From the NCBI RefSeq assembly GCF_019976975.1, contig NZ_AP024630.1:2232001-2296000 (forward strand): a stretch of DNA of 64,000 bases. Direction: 5' to 3'. How positions within the stretch are numbered: the stretch's first letter is position 1; each line of letters opens with the position of its first letter. The position numbers were made by a program, and so were the translations under genes. The notes below the pieces were generated by a model. The model did not search any database. It was not told the origin of the DNA and saw only the letters and a list, made by a program, of their open reading frames with translations. This document shows, one piece after another, positions 41,457 through 51,352 of the stretch. The DNA is from Arthrobacter sp. NtRootA1 (GTDB lineage: Bacteria; Actinomycetota; Actinomycetes; Actinomycetales; Micrococcaceae).

Positions 41457-42682
41457 CAGTCATGGACCGTTCCGTCGATGAGGCGGTTGTAGGGCAGGTA
41501 GGCCTGCTGGTAGGGGTAGGCCGCGGCGGCTTCCTCGTTGAACTCCACACCGATGCCGGGCTCGTCCCCGGGGTGCAGGTAGCCGTCCTTGAACGTCATG
41601 GACTGCTGGAAGACCTCGTTGGTCTTGTCCGAGTGCTGCATGTATTCCTGGATGCCGTAGTTGTGGATCGCCAGGCCAACATGCAGCTGGGCGGCGAAGC
41701 CCACCGGGGAGATGTCCGTGGGGCCGTGGAAGCCGGACTTGATCTGGTACTGCGCGGCGAAGTCCATGACCTTCTTCAACGGGCTGATGCCACCGAAGTG
41801 GGTGGAGGCTGCGCGGACGTAGTCGATCAATTGCTCCTTGATGAGGGTCTGGTAGTCCCACACGGTGTTGAAGATTTCGCCGATGGCCAGCGGTGTGGTG
41901 GTGTGCTGGCGCACTAGGCGCAGGCCTTCCTGGTTCTCGGCCGGTGTGCAGTCCTCCAACCAGAACAAGTCATACGGTTCCAGCGCCTTGCCAAGCTTGG
42001 CTGCCTGAATGGGGGTCATGCGGTGGTGGCCGTCGTGCAGGAGCGGGATTTCCGGGCCGAACTCATTGCGCACGGCTTCGAAGACGGTGGGGAGGTGGCG
42101 CAGGTAGGCGCGGGTGTCCCAGTCTTCCTCCACGGGGAAGGCACCCCGCCCGGCAGGCTCGTAATCGTAGCGCTCCCCGGAGGCCTGGGCCTGTGCGGCA
42201 ACACCGTAGACGGCCTTGATTCCGGGAACGGCGGTCTGGATGCGGATGGACTTGTAGCCCAGTTCCAGGTGCTCGCGGACGGAGTCGAACAGGGACGGAA
42301 GATCGGCCCCCGAGGCGTGGCCGTAGGCACGCAGCCCGTTGCGGGACGCCCCGCCTAGCAGCTGGTAGACCGGCATGCCGGCCACCTTGCCCTTGATGTC
42401 CCACAGCGCCATATCTACCGCGGCGATAGCGGCCATGGTCACGGGTCCGCGGCGCCAGTAGGAGCTGCGGTACAGGAACTGCCAGGTGTCCTCGATCCGG
42501 TGCGGGTCCTTGCCGATCAACAGCTGCGCCACATGCTCCTTGAGGTACGCGGCAACGGCGAGCTCACGGCCGTTTAGAGTCGCGTCACCGATGCCGGTAA
42601 CCCCATCCTCGGTGGTAATCCGGAGCGTCACAAAGTTTCGGGACGGGCTGGTGACAAAGACGTCGGCGGCGATGATTTTCAT
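41453..42682 (-). CDS. manD: Mannonate dehydratase of the enolase superfamily (ManD / RspA type)
   Basis: 409 residues from ATG at 42682; an 87-codon upstream extension is open but has no similarity. [22 protein letters not shown] begins the enolase-type cap. [56 protein letters not shown] and [13 protein letters not shown] supply the metal-binding Asp/Glu residues and the His of the HGP motif of ManD. It converts D-mannonate (or D-gluconate in some members) to 2-keto-3-deoxygluconate. Its position after uxuB makes mannonate the likely substrate. Confidence 0.9.
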   Translation of the reverse strand: MKIIAADVFVTSPSRNFVTLRITTEDGVTGIGDATLNGRELAVAAYLKEHVAQLLIGKDPHRIEDTWQFLYRSSYWRRGPVTMAAIAAVDMALWDIKGKVAGMPVYQLLGGASRNGLRAYGHASGADLPSLFDSVREHLELGYKSIRIQTAVPGIKAVYGVAAQAQASGERYDYEPAGRGAFPVEEDWDTRAYLRHLPTVFEAVRNEFGPEIPLLHDGHHRMTPIQAAKLGKALEPYDLFWLEDCTPAENQEGLRLVRQHTTTPLAIGEIFNTVWDYQTLIKEQLIDYVRAASTHFGGISPLKKVMDFAAQYQIKSGFHGPTDISPVGFAAQLHVGLAIHNYGIQEYMQHSDKTNEVFQQSMTFKDGYLHPGDEPGIGVEFNEEAAAAYPYQQAYLPYNRLIDGTVHDW

Positions 42683-42716
42683 GGAGAAGTGGTTCCTTCC
42701 GGAGCTAGAGGCAGTT

Positions 42717-44171
42717 TCAGTGCTGTATCGGGGCGGCCGTGGCCGCAGCGTTTGGGGTGAAAAATCCTGGCAGGCGCCGAACAAGCGCAACGATCTGCGG
42801 GTCCTCGGCAAGGCCGGCGCTGACCAGGCGGAGCAGGGCTTCCACTCTGTCCTCGCCCTTGAGGGCGTTTGCCGCCTGTATTTCCAAGCGCAGCGGGTCT
42901 TGGAAGTCTTTGGTTGTGGCGATGTAATCGATCCAGGCGGCAATCATCAGGGCGCTGCCGGCGCCGCTGCGGCCCGCGGCCCGTTCCGCCATTAGGACGG
43001 GCACGGCGCGCATACGCAGCTTGGTGGTCCCGTCAGCTGCGATCTGCATCAGCCGGTGGGCGATGCGGGCGTTACTGAACCGGTCCAGCAGGGCCTGCCG
43101 GTACTGCGGGATATCCAGCTCTTCAGCGGTCAAGTGGCGGGCGGCCTCGTCCCAGAAGTCCTCCACGGCCTTCCGGCACGTCGGATCGGCCAAAGCCTCG
43201 GCCACCGTGGCGTGGCCACGGAGCTGCCCGGCGTACGCCAGGATCGAGTGCGAACCGTTAAGCAGCCACAGCTTGCGGTGCTCATACGGCTCAATGTCAT
43301 CCACGAGCACGGCGCCTGCGTCCTCCCAGCGCGGCCTGCCGGCCGGGAAATCACCGCTGAGCACCCAGTTCCGGAACGGTTCGGCCACCACCGGCGAGCT
43401 GTCGCGGTAGCCGCATTGTTCGGCGACTTCCGCGATATCCGCCTCCGTGGTGCGGGGGGTAATGCGGTCCACAGAGGTGCTGACAAAGCTGACGTTCGTA
43501 TCGATCCATTCCACCAGTCCTTGGCCCCAGGCGCCCGCCAGGCCCAGGACCGCGCGACGGGCCACCTCGCCGTTGGCCGAAAGATTGTCGCAGCTGACGA
43601 CGGCGATGGGTCCCGTGCCGCTGTCGCGGCGCCGCGCGAGGGCAAGCACCAGGCGCCCCAAAGGCGTGCCGGGCGCCCCTGTTCCGCCGGACGCGGCTGC
43701 CGACAGCGTGTGGAGGTCATCCGCGACACCCGGGCCGCCGGGGTCGAACGTTCCGTCCGCGGCCAGCCCGTATGCGGCCTCGGTGATGGTCAGGGTGATG
43801 ATTGCCGTTTCCTTGGCAGCAACGAGGTCGCAGAGGCGGCTGACGTTGGCGCCGTCCACCGCCTCGACGATGCTGCCGATGACTTCGAAGCTGTCCCCGC
43901 CTGCTGAGCGTTCCACCAAGGTGTACAGGCAGTCCTGGGCGGACAGTGCCTCTGCGGCATCGGGGCGGCGCCCGGTGAACGCCGCGATGCCCCACTGCGC
44001 CGCATCACCGGCGTGCTGGGTGTACCAGGCCTGGTGCGAGCGGTGGAACGCACCCAAGCCGAGGTGCACAATCCGCACCGGCGCGTTGGGTAGCGGCTTC
44101 AGGCCCCGGTGCAGGACAGGAACAGAGTTCAGTGTAGGGACGGGGTGGTCTGCCGACTGGGTCGTCTTCAC
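42717..44171 (-). CDS. uxuB: Fructuronate reductase / mannitol dehydrogenase family
   Basis: 484 residues from GTG at 44171, which overlaps the uxaC TGA (GTGA). [21 protein letters not shown] is the N-terminal nucleotide motif of the mannitol dehydrogenase family, and [20 protein letters not shown] with [10 protein letters not shown] carries the catalytic Lys region. It reduces fructuronate to mannonate with NADH. The gene order uxaC - uxuB - manD supports UxuB rather than a hexitol dehydrogenase. Confidence 0.93.
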   Translation of the reverse strand: MKTTQSADHPVPTLNSVPVLHRGLKPLPNAPVRIVHLGLGAFHRSHQAWYTQHAGDAAQWGIAAFTGRRPDAAEALSAQDCLYTLVERSAGGDSFEVIGSIVEAVDGANVSRLCDLVAAKETAIITLTITEAAYGLAADGTFDPGGPGVADDLHTLSAAASGGTGAPGTPLGRLVLALARRRDSGTGPIAVVSCDNLSANGEVARRAVLGLAGAWGQGLVEWIDTNVSFVSTSVDRITPRTTEADIAEVAEQCGYRDSSPVVAEPFRNWVLSGDFPAGRPRWEDAGAVLVDDIEPYEHRKLWLLNGSHSILAYAGQLRGHATVAEALADPTCRKAVEDFWDEAARHLTAEELDIPQYRQALLDRFSNARIAHRLMQIAADGTTKLRMRAVPVLMAERAAGRSGAGSALMIAAWIDYIATTKDFQDPLRLEIQAANALKGEDRVEALLRLVSAGLAEDPQIVALVRRLPGFFTPNAAATAAPIQH

Positions 44172-45571
44172 AGCTTGAACACCCGCCGCGGCGCCGCGTC
44201 GATGATGTCGACGATCAGGTCGTGCGCCCGTTCTTCGGTGATCCGGTGTTCGGCCACGAGCCGTGCCAGGAATGATGCCTCGATCCGGCGGGCCGTGTCG
44301 TGGCGGGCCGGGATGGAGCAGAAGGCCCGGGTGTCGTCGATGAAGCCTGAGGAGCGCGAGAAGCCAGCCGTCTCGGTGACCGCCGACCGGAACCGCAGCA
44401 TCGCGTCCGGGGCGTCCAGGAACCACCACGGCGCCCCCAGGTACACCGACGGGTAGAACCCGGCCAGCGGCGCCAGTTCCCGGGAGAACACCGTCTCGTC
44501 CAGGGTGAACAGAACCAGGTGAAAATCCTTGGCCGTGCCGAAATCCTGCAGCAGCGGGCGGACGGCCTCGGTGTAGTTGACGGCTACCGGAATGTCATGG
44601 CCAGTGTCCGCACCGAAGGCCTCGAAGGTGGGCACATGGTGGTTGCGGAATGAGCCCGGGTGGATGGTCATGACCAGGCCGTCCTCCACCGACATCCTGG
44701 CCATCTGGTACAGCATGTGTGCCTCGAAGGCATCCCGGTCCGCAGTACTGGCCTGGCCGGCGCGGCCGAGCTCGAAAAGCCGCTCCGCCTCGCCGTCGTC
44801 CAGTTTCAATGTGGCGGGCGTGAACACGCCGTGGTCAGCGGACACAGCGCCGCGCTCCACGAAGTGCCGCCGCCGCGCTTCGAGTGCCTGGATGTACCCG
44901 GCGTAACCGGTGGCACCGTCCCCGGCCGCACTGATGAGGCGCTCCACGTTGTCCCGCCAGGCCGGATGCGCCATGTTCAGGTATTGGTCCGGCCGGAACG
45001 TGGGCAGCACCCTGCCCGCAAAGGCAGGATCCGCCTGAAGGGCTGCGTGGCTGTCGAGGGAATCCAGCGGGTCATCCGTGGTGGCCAACACCTCGATGTT
45101 GAATTCCTTGAACAACTCGCGCGGGCGGAAACCTGGCTCGGACAGTTTGGCCTGAAGTGCGTCGTAGAGCCGGTCAGCGTTCTCCGCGGACGGCTCCTCC
45201 AGAAGGCCGAACACGTGCGCGAACTCCTGCCGGATCCAGTACCCCGACGCGGTCCCTTCAAAAGCGCGCCATGCCTCGCAAAAATGCCGCCACACCTGCC
45301 TCGAATCCGCCGGCTGGCTGCCCAGGCCCAGCTGGTCCATGGGCACGCCGCCGGCGTGGATCAGCCGGGTGACGTAGTGGTCCGGGGTGACCAGCAGCGC
45401 TGCCGGGTCAGGAAAGGGCGTGTTTTGTTCGATTACTGCCGCGTCCACGTGTCCGTGCGGGGAAATGATCGGCAGGCCTTCCACTTTCGCGAAGAGCGAG
45501 CGGGCAATCTCCCTGACCCCGGGATCGGCAGGCAGCAGTCGCTCCGGGTGGAACGCTATTAGCGATGGCAT
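44168..45571 (-). CDS. uxaC: Glucuronate isomerase
   Basis: 467 residues. ISPHGHVDAAVIEQN carries the metal-binding His pair typical of UxaC, RLIHAGGVPMDQLG, FNIEVLATTDDPLDSLDSHAAL, and HPGSFRNHH are family blocks, and CSIPARHDTARR lies near the end. It isomerises D-glucuronate to fructuronate (or galacturonate to tagaturonate), the first step of hexuronate catabolism. The ribosome site is weak (AAAGTG). A LacI-type gene lies 67 bases upstream on the same strand. Confidence 0.95.
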   Translation of the reverse strand: MPSLIAFHPERLLPADPGVREIARSLFAKVEGLPIISPHGHVDAAVIEQNTPFPDPAALLVTPDHYVTRLIHAGGVPMDQLGLGSQPADSRQVWRHFCEAWRAFEGTASGYWIRQEFAHVFGLLEEPSAENADRLYDALQAKLSEPGFRPRELFKEFNIEVLATTDDPLDSLDSHAALQADPAFAGRVLPTFRPDQYLNMAHPAWRDNVERLISAAGDGATGYAGYIQALEARRRHFVERGAVSADHGVFTPATLKLDDGEAERLFELGRAGQASTADRDAFEAHMLYQMARMSVEDGLVMTIHPGSFRNHHVPTFEAFGADTGHDIPVAVNYTEAVRPLLQDFGTAKDFHLVLFTLDETVFSRELAPLAGFYPSVYLGAPWWFLDAPDAMLRFRSAVTETAGFSRSSGFIDDTRAFCSIPARHDTARRIEASFLARLVAEHRITEERAHDLIVDIIDAAPRRVFKL

Positions 45572-45638
45572 GGTCTGTCACTTTCAGATTTAGGGGTGTT
45601 AGGTGGCGTTGTCATTCGGGAACCAAAAGTAGGGACAC

Positions 45639-46643
45639 TCACATAGAGGTAAATCTGCCGTTGGATCCACGCATGACGAACTCTGTTTCCACGGTGATGA
45701 CTGTGTCCAGGGCACTCGCGCCGTGGACGATGTCCAGCAGCAGTGCTGTCGCTTGCGCTGCGCAAGCTTCCGAGGAGCAACGGATGGTACTAAGTGGCGG
45801 AGAGGTGAACTCGGCGGCGAGGATGTCGTCGGAACCGATGATGCTTACGTGATCGGGTATACCGAGACCCGCCGCGTGGAGTTCCTGCATGAGTCCGATG
45901 GCGAGCAGGTCGCTATCGGCCACAACCGCTGTCGCTCCGCAAGCACGTACGCTGCGTGCCGCCTCCCTGCCGCCGTCAGTACTGTCTTTGGTGGCGTACA
46001 CCTTGTGGAGCCTAAGTCCAAGCCAGGTGCTGGCTGCGCTTGCGCTCTCCCAGCGGCGCCGGGACATCCACGAGTCACCGGGGGCTGCCACAAAAGCGAT
46101 TTCACGGTGGCCAGACGCCGCAAGACTCCGAAAGGCTTGGTTAAGTCCGTTGCTTATGTCGGGCAGCACACTCGGGACACCCTGCACCTCCCGGTTCACG
46201 AGCACAACCGGCTTTGCATCAGCTAGGTCACGGATGGTGTCGTCATCCATATCAGGGCTTACCAGCAAGAGACCGTCCACTGTTTCCATCAGACGAGGGC
46301 CAGTACCACTTCTTGTCCAGGCCCCACCGGAGGACACATGGAGCGATAAGGCATAGTCCCGGCTGGCGGCGACCTGTTGGGCCGTGCAGATAACGTCATA
46401 GAATGCCGGATTTTGTGTCTTGGGGATTAACAGTCCGAGGGTGTTGGTGCGCCCTGTGGGCAAGGCCCTTGCGAAGGGGTTCGCAAGATACCCCAGCTCA
46501 GCAGCGGCTTCATCGATGCGTTTCTTCGTGCCTGCGTTCACCCTTCCGGGTGTGCTCAATGCCCGGGAGACTGTTGATGGGTGGACGCCTGCCATCCGTG
46601 CAACGTCGTAGATGGTTGCACGGGAATGCACTGATTTTGCCAC
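45639..46643 (-). CDS. LacI-family regulator of the hexuronate operon
   Basis: 334 residues. The HTH is ATIYDVARMAGVHPSTVSRALSTPGRVNAGTKKRI at 9-43, followed by the hinge helix NPFARALPTGRTNTLGLLIP and a type I periplasmic-like ligand domain with IIGSDDILAAEFTSPPLSTIRC. It is transcribed in the same direction as uxaC, 67 bases upstream, so it may be cotranscribed and autoregulated. Its ligand is likely a uronate or an intermediate (inference). Confidence 0.92.
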   Translation of the reverse strand: MAKSVHSRATIYDVARMAGVHPSTVSRALSTPGRVNAGTKKRIDEAAAELGYLANPFARALPTGRTNTLGLLIPKTQNPAFYDVICTAQQVAASRDYALSLHVSSGGAWTRSGTGPRLMETVDGLLLVSPDMDDDTIRDLADAKPVVLVNREVQGVPSVLPDISNGLNQAFRSLAASGHREIAFVAAPGDSWMSRRRWESASAASTWLGLRLHKVYATKDSTDGGREAARSVRACGATAVVADSDLLAIGLMQELHAAGLGIPDHVSIIGSDDILAAEFTSPPLSTIRCSSEACAAQATALLLDIVHGASALDTVITVETEFVMRGSNGRFTSM

Positions 46644-47035
46644 AGCTCCAGCCTCCGTTCGTTGTGCCGCAGTGATAATGAGGGCAATGATGTTCGCTCA
46701 ATTGTTGTAAGGTCGCCAAAGCGTCCCTTCGAGAAATGCCTCTTGTTGACTCTCCCGTGACAGCCCAGGAACTGGAAGAGTGCCTTTCATGTAGAAGGTA
46801 TTTCGATTGGTGATAGTTCGAAGGGGCAGACTAAGTCCGGCCTCCGTCCACTTCCACAACAGCCCGGAAGACCCATTACCTTCAGTGCTCGTGCGCGGCT
46901 GTTTCATAGCCGGCGGTATATCCGTGCTCACGTATCGGGCTCAGGGTCGATTTGCCGTGAACCGTGCGTTCGGAGACATCCGTTCCATCTGACTGAATGC
47001 GTACCGGTGTCCATGACGTCCCTGTACAGCCCTGG
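46644..47035. other. Intergenic stretch between the sulfatase 3' end and the LacI gene
   Basis: No gene seen. The part near 46643 should contain the LacI/uxaC promoter, but I cannot point to clear -35/-10 elements or an operator. Confidence 0.4.
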
Positions 47036-48394
47036 CTAGGTCTTAGTCGGCTCGAGGTGGGACGGGACCGGAAGGCGCTTCGGTGCGGCCAGTTCGGGGA
47101 GACCATCGGTCGTTCGTGTCCGTGGTGGCGGCGTGGTGATGGGTCCATCCAAGAGCGGGTCCCGGGTGTCGTCCATCCACTCTGCCAACAGGGCGGAGTA
47201 TCGGGAACGAATGCCTGCATATGTCGGGTCATCGACAAGGTTGGTCAGCTCGTCCGGGTCGATTTCGCGGTCGTAGAGCTCCTCTCGGGGGCGTGGGGCC
47301 AGGTGTGAATCGCCCATTCCGTGGCGCGTGGGGCTGCCTTCAAGATCGCCGGAGAGCTTCAGGAGTGGGTTCGGCTCGAAATTCCGGATATACGCATAGT
47401 TTTCCGACCTGACTGCCCGGATCGGGTCGTAATGGTCATGGTGGCTCTTGGATGTAAAGACAACGCGTTCGGATCCTGTGTCTAAGGGTTCCTGCATGGG
47501 ACTCCTCAAAGAAATCCCCTCAAGGTTCTCGTCAGCGGAGGCGCCGGCCGCGTCAAGGAAGGTTGGCAGGATGTCGAGGTGGCTTACAATTTCCCGGCGG
47601 ACTCCTGGCCGAACATCCCATGCAGTTGGTGGCCTGACGATGAGCGTGACACCCGTTCCGGCGTCATAAAGTGAGCTCTTGGCACGGGGGAACGGGGCTC
47701 CGTGATCGGTGGTGAAAACAATCATTGTTGTTCTCGGGTTCAGTTCCTCATTAATGGCTTTGAAGATCCGTCCCATTGCAGCGTCGAGTTGGCGGATTGA
47801 GCCGTGGAACGCTGCGATGTCGGCGCGGGTCGATTCGTTGTCCGGAAGGTAAGCCGGAACGTTCACCTGGCTGGGGTCGGCAGCAGCGTAATCTTCGGCC
47901 GGCCAGGGGCGGTGGACCTCCCAGATGCCCACGGTGAGGAATATCGGGGCCCTTTCGCCCTTCGCGGGCAGTCTTTGTAACCAGGCCGCGGCTGACTCCA
48001 CGACCGTGTTGGCGCGCGGGAGATATCCGAGCCCGATAACGTCGTCGAAACCGATAAGACGGGCGTCGGCGTTTTCGTGCTGAAGTCCGATGAGCGTTGA
48101 CTTGTATCCGCACTTTGCCAGATGTTCGGGTGCTGTGAGGACATTACCCCTGTAACGCCACGAGTTGTGGGCGAGACCCTGGACGCCGTGACGGTGGGGC
48201 GACAGTCCGGTGAACAGTGATCCGCGGGCAGGGGAACAGAGCGGGGCTGTGGAGTGGGCGTTCTCAAATACGACCGAACCCTTGGCGAAGGCCTCCAGGT
48301 TCGGGCTTGGTACGTCCGGCATGCCGTATATCGAGAGCCAGCGGCCCAAATCGTGGCAGTGGATGAGGACGATGTCCGGAGCTTCTGTTGTCAT
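47036..48394 (-). CDS. Sulfatase, CSPAR motif (heparan N-sulfatase-like)
   Basis: 452 residues. IVLIHCHDLGRWLSIYG holds the first metal site, and APLCSPARGSLFTG contains Cys53 as the formylglycine site. IVFTTDHGAPFPRAKSSLYDAGTGVTLIVR is the second metal block. The CSPAR motif and HDLGR start are reminiscent of SGSH/N-sulfoglucosamine sulfohydrolase-type proteins. No signal peptide. It is the last gene of an operon with the dipeptide-type ABC importer, 30 bases after the ATPase gene, so it probably acts on the imported compound. Confidence 0.92.
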   Translation of the reverse strand: MTTEAPDIVLIHCHDLGRWLSIYGMPDVPSPNLEAFAKGSVVFENAHSTAPLCSPARGSLFTGLSPHRHGVQGLAHNSWRYRGNVLTAPEHLAKCGYKSTLIGLQHENADARLIGFDDVIGLGYLPRANTVVESAAAWLQRLPAKGERAPIFLTVGIWEVHRPWPAEDYAAADPSQVNVPAYLPDNESTRADIAAFHGSIRQLDAAMGRIFKAINEELNPRTTMIVFTTDHGAPFPRAKSSLYDAGTGVTLIVRPPTAWDVRPGVRREIVSHLDILPTFLDAAGASADENLEGISLRSPMQEPLDTGSERVVFTSKSHHDHYDPIRAVRSENYAYIRNFEPNPLLKLSGDLEGSPTRHGMGDSHLAPRPREELYDREIDPDELTNLVDDPTYAGIRSRYSALLAEWMDDTRDPLLDGPITTPPPRTRTTDGLPELAAPKRLPVPSHLEPTKT

Positions 48395-48424
48395 GGTTCT
48401 CTTTCTGAATATGGGGCGGGAGGC

Positions 48425-50482
48425 TCAGACAGTGGCTGCGGCAGCGAGTTCTCCAGCGAAATGACACGCCGCAATCTGGCCGTTCGAGGTCACCGCGAGT
48501 GGGGGAGGAGTCGTGGCGCAAATCTCTCGGTCTTTGTTGAACAACGGGCCTATCGGGCAGCGCGTTCTAAAAGGGCAACCGCTGGGCGGGTTTGCGGGAC
48601 TGGGCATGTCGCCTGCAAGAACGATCCTCTCCCGCTTACGGGCGTCGACATCCGGCTCGGGTGTGGACGATAGCAAAGCAGCGGTATAGGGGTGTTGAGG
48701 AGCACCGTATACCTCTTCGGCAGTGCCCATTTCCACCACGCGGCCCAGATACATCACGGCGACGCGGTCACTGAGGTGGCGGACAACCGAAAGGTCGTGA
48801 GCGATGAATAGGTAGCCTAGGCCGAGATCGTCCCGCAGGTCCTCAAGGAGGTTAATGATCTGCGCCTGGATGGAAACGTCCAGCGCTGAGACCGGCTCAT
48901 CACATATGAGCATCTTCGGATTTGCAGCGAGAGCGCGCGCGATTCCAACACGCTGACGCTGTCCACCCGAAAACGCGTAAGGGTACCTGTCGAGGTGGTC
49001 ACCGTTAAGGCCAACCCGTTCAAGGAGTTCACGCGACCGGGTGCGGGCCGCGTGGCCTTTTACCCCCGCGACCGAGAGGGCCTCTTCGAGGGATTGGCCG
49101 ATGGTGCGGCGGGGATTCAGGGACGCATAGGGGTCTTGGAAGACGTACTGGATTGTTGAGGTGACCGTTCGGAGGTCTTCCTTTCCCATGCGGGTGACGT
49201 CCCGGCCGGCGACGGTTATCCGGCCCTCACCAACCGGATTAATGCCCACGATCGTTCGGGAAAGTGTCGACTTGCCGCAGCCGGACTCGCCGACAACTCC
49301 CAGAGTTTCTCCCGCCCTCACTTCAAGGCTGATGCCGTTCACGGCCCAAATCGGGTGGCGAGGCTTGCCGACGTTTGTCCGAACGTTTTCCACCTGCAGA
49401 ATCGGTTTCCCGGGTTCCTCTGGAGTGGTCCGGGTTCTCACCACCGGCATCGGAAGGGCCTCCACGTCCCCTCCGGAAGCGCTGACCCAACATGCAGCCC
49501 TCTGTGAAGGGGCCAGTACCTCAAGCGGTGGGCGGTCGGTCCGGCACTTTTCGACGGCGACCGGGCAACGAGGATGGAAACTGCAGCCGCCCGGAAGCCG
49601 GGCAGGGTCCGGTGGCGAGCCGGGAATGGCCGGTAGCGCATGTCCGGCCGGTGTATCAATGCGTGGAACGGCGCGCAGGAGGGCGTTGGTGTAGGGGTGC
49701 TGCGGATTGTTGAATACGGTTCGCACAGGGCCGGATTCAACGACGCGTCCCCCGTACATGACGATCATCTCGTCACAGAGTTCAGCGACGACGCCCATGT
49801 CGTGGGTAATCATGATGATCGCAACGCCGAGGTCCTTCCGGAGATCTACCAGAAGCTTGAGTATCTGTGCCTGGATGGTGACGTCGAGCGCTGTTGTCGG
49901 CTCGTCTGCGATGAGGAGTTCGGCCTCGTTGGCCAGGGCGATCGCGATGACAACGCGCTGGCGCATACCGCCGGAGAACTCGTGCGGGTACTGCTCAATG
50001 GTTCGTTCAACGTCGGGGATTCCCACCTTGTGGAGCAGTTCGAGGGCGCGTTGGCGTGCTTCGTGCTTCCGGGTGCCGTGGACAATGAGAGTCTCGGCAA
50101 TCTGATCGCCGACACGCATCATGGGGTTTAGCGCAGCCTGCGGATCTTGGAAGACCATAGCGATCCGCTTGCCACGGACGTCGCGCATGGTCGCCTCCGT
50201 CTCGTTCAGGAGGTCGCGGCCATGGAGCATGATCTTTCCGCCATCCACCTGTCCGGGGGCGCGCAGCATGCGCATGATCGAGCGTGCCGTGACGCTCTTT
50301 CCGGACCCGGATTCGCCGACGACTCCGAGAATTCTTCCGGCACCGATTTCAAAGCTGATGTCGTTGACGGCGCGGACCACGCCGTGGCTTGTCGGGAAGC
50401 TGACCTGCAGTCCTTCGACGCGGAGTAACGGTTGATCTTCGCGGACGGAGGCGGAGTCCCTGGTGTCACTGGTCATGGTCAC
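48425..50482 (-). CDS. ABC transporter, fused DppD-DppF ATP-binding protein
   Basis: 685 residues, two complete ATPase halves. First: Walker A GESGSGKS, signature FSGGMRQR, Walker B LLIADEPTTALDVT, followed by the C-terminal oligopeptide/nickel-ATPase extension with RCPVAVEKC. Second: GESGCGKST, FSGGQRQR, LICDEPVSALDVS and RCPIGPLF extension. The cysteines of the extension could bind an Fe-S cluster as in DppD/DppF. GTG at 50482 overlaps the permease stop; ATG at 50476 is equally possible. It powers the importer encoded upstream. Confidence 0.93.
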   Translation of the reverse strand: MTMTSDTRDSASVREDQPLLRVEGLQVSFPTSHGVVRAVNDISFEIGAGRILGVVGESGSGKSVTARSIMRMLRAPGQVDGGKIMLHGRDLLNETEATMRDVRGKRIAMVFQDPQAALNPMMRVGDQIAETLIVHGTRKHEARQRALELLHKVGIPDVERTIEQYPHEFSGGMRQRVVIAIALANEAELLIADEPTTALDVTIQAQILKLLVDLRKDLGVAIIMITHDMGVVAELCDEMIVMYGGRVVESGPVRTVFNNPQHPYTNALLRAVPRIDTPAGHALPAIPGSPPDPARLPGGCSFHPRCPVAVEKCRTDRPPLEVLAPSQRAACWVSASGGDVEALPMPVVRTRTTPEEPGKPILQVENVRTNVGKPRHPIWAVNGISLEVRAGETLGVVGESGCGKSTLSRTIVGINPVGEGRITVAGRDVTRMGKEDLRTVTSTIQYVFQDPYASLNPRRTIGQSLEEALSVAGVKGHAARTRSRELLERVGLNGDHLDRYPYAFSGGQRQRVGIARALAANPKMLICDEPVSALDVSIQAQIINLLEDLRDDLGLGYLFIAHDLSVVRHLSDRVAVMYLGRVVEMGTAEEVYGAPQHPYTAALLSSTPEPDVDARKRERIVLAGDMPSPANPPSGCPFRTRCPIGPLFNKDREICATTPPPLAVTSNGQIAACHFAGELAAAATV

Positions 50483-51351
50483 TTTCGGTTCACCGTTTCA
50501 TTCAGGGCATCGGTCAGCAGGCTGAACGCGAATGCCAGGAGCAGGAGGATGATGATCGGCCCGAGGATGTAGGTGGGCGACTGGGTGATGTAGCGCATCC
50601 CCGTGTTGAGCAGTGCGCCGAGGGAGGGCTGTGGCGGCTGGATTCCTAGACCCACGATGGAGAGACTTGCTTCCAGAAAGACGGCGTGAACGATGAACAC
50701 TGCGCCCTGCACAATGATGGCATCCACGGCGTTGGGCAGCAGGTGCCGGACCACGATCGTCGATCGGCTGATGCCCAGTGTCCTTGCGGCCGTGACGTAC
50801 TCCCGCTGCTGTTGGGACAGCAGAGCCGCCCGTGCGAGGCGACCGAAGGTTGGAAGACCGATGACCACGATGGAGATGAGGAGGGCGGGAAACCCGGTGC
50901 CGAGAACCAGCACCACACAGATGCCAAGGACCAGGCCCGGGAAGCCGACAATGACGTCGAGGATGCGTTGGATCAAGGTGCCCGTAGTTTTGGATACGAA
51001 TCCGATGAGGCCAAGCAGGGTTCCAACCGCCATGGTGATGGGAGCCGCAATATAGACCAAAGTAAGGTCGGTCCGAAGTCCGAACAAGCTGCGGACCAGG
51101 ATGTCTCGTCCCAACTCGTCCGTGCCAAACAGGTGCTCAGGGGACATGGGGAGGAGTGCGTCACGGCCCTGCTGGTCGTAGCCTCCTGGAAAGACCGCTG
51201 GTGCGAGGAAAGCCGCTGTGGTCAGGACGACTATCACGGTGGCCGCGAAGATTCCCTTAGGCTGGCGGAATGCCTGGAGGTAGCGGGAGGCTGTCAGGTT
51301 GAAGCGGCGTGGTTCCCGTGCCATTTTTGTCTGCTTGCTGATGGTTGTCAT
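50479..51351 (-). CDS. ABC transporter permease (DppC-like)
   Basis: 290 residues from ATG at 51351, which comes one base after the preceding stop; a start at 51381 overlapping dppB is possible. N-terminal segment IFAATVIVVLTTAAFLAPAVF, then DALLPMSPEHLFGTDELGRDILVRSLFGLRTDLTLV, the DppC/OppC block, and the EAA loop REYVTAARTLGISRSTIVVRHLLPN. Five to six membrane segments. It forms the channel together with the DppB-like protein. Confidence 0.92.
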   Translation of the reverse strand: MTTISKQTKMAREPRRFNLTASRYLQAFRQPKGIFAATVIVVLTTAAFLAPAVFPGGYDQQGRDALLPMSPEHLFGTDELGRDILVRSLFGLRTDLTLVYIAAPITMAVGTLLGLIGFVSKTTGTLIQRILDVIVGFPGLVLGICVVLVLGTGFPALLISIVVIGLPTFGRLARAALLSQQQREYVTAARTLGISRSTIVVRHLLPNAVDAIIVQGAVFIVHAVFLEASLSIVGLGIQPPQPSLGALLNTGMRYITQSPTYILGPIIILLLLAFAFSLLTDALNETVNRK

Positions 51352-51352
51352 G

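Noticed and set aside
47036..48394. A heparan or chondroitin degradation locus
   Set aside because: The sulfatase resembles SGSH-type enzymes, but no polysaccharide lyase, glucuronidase or hexosaminidase is present in the window, so the substrate is left open.
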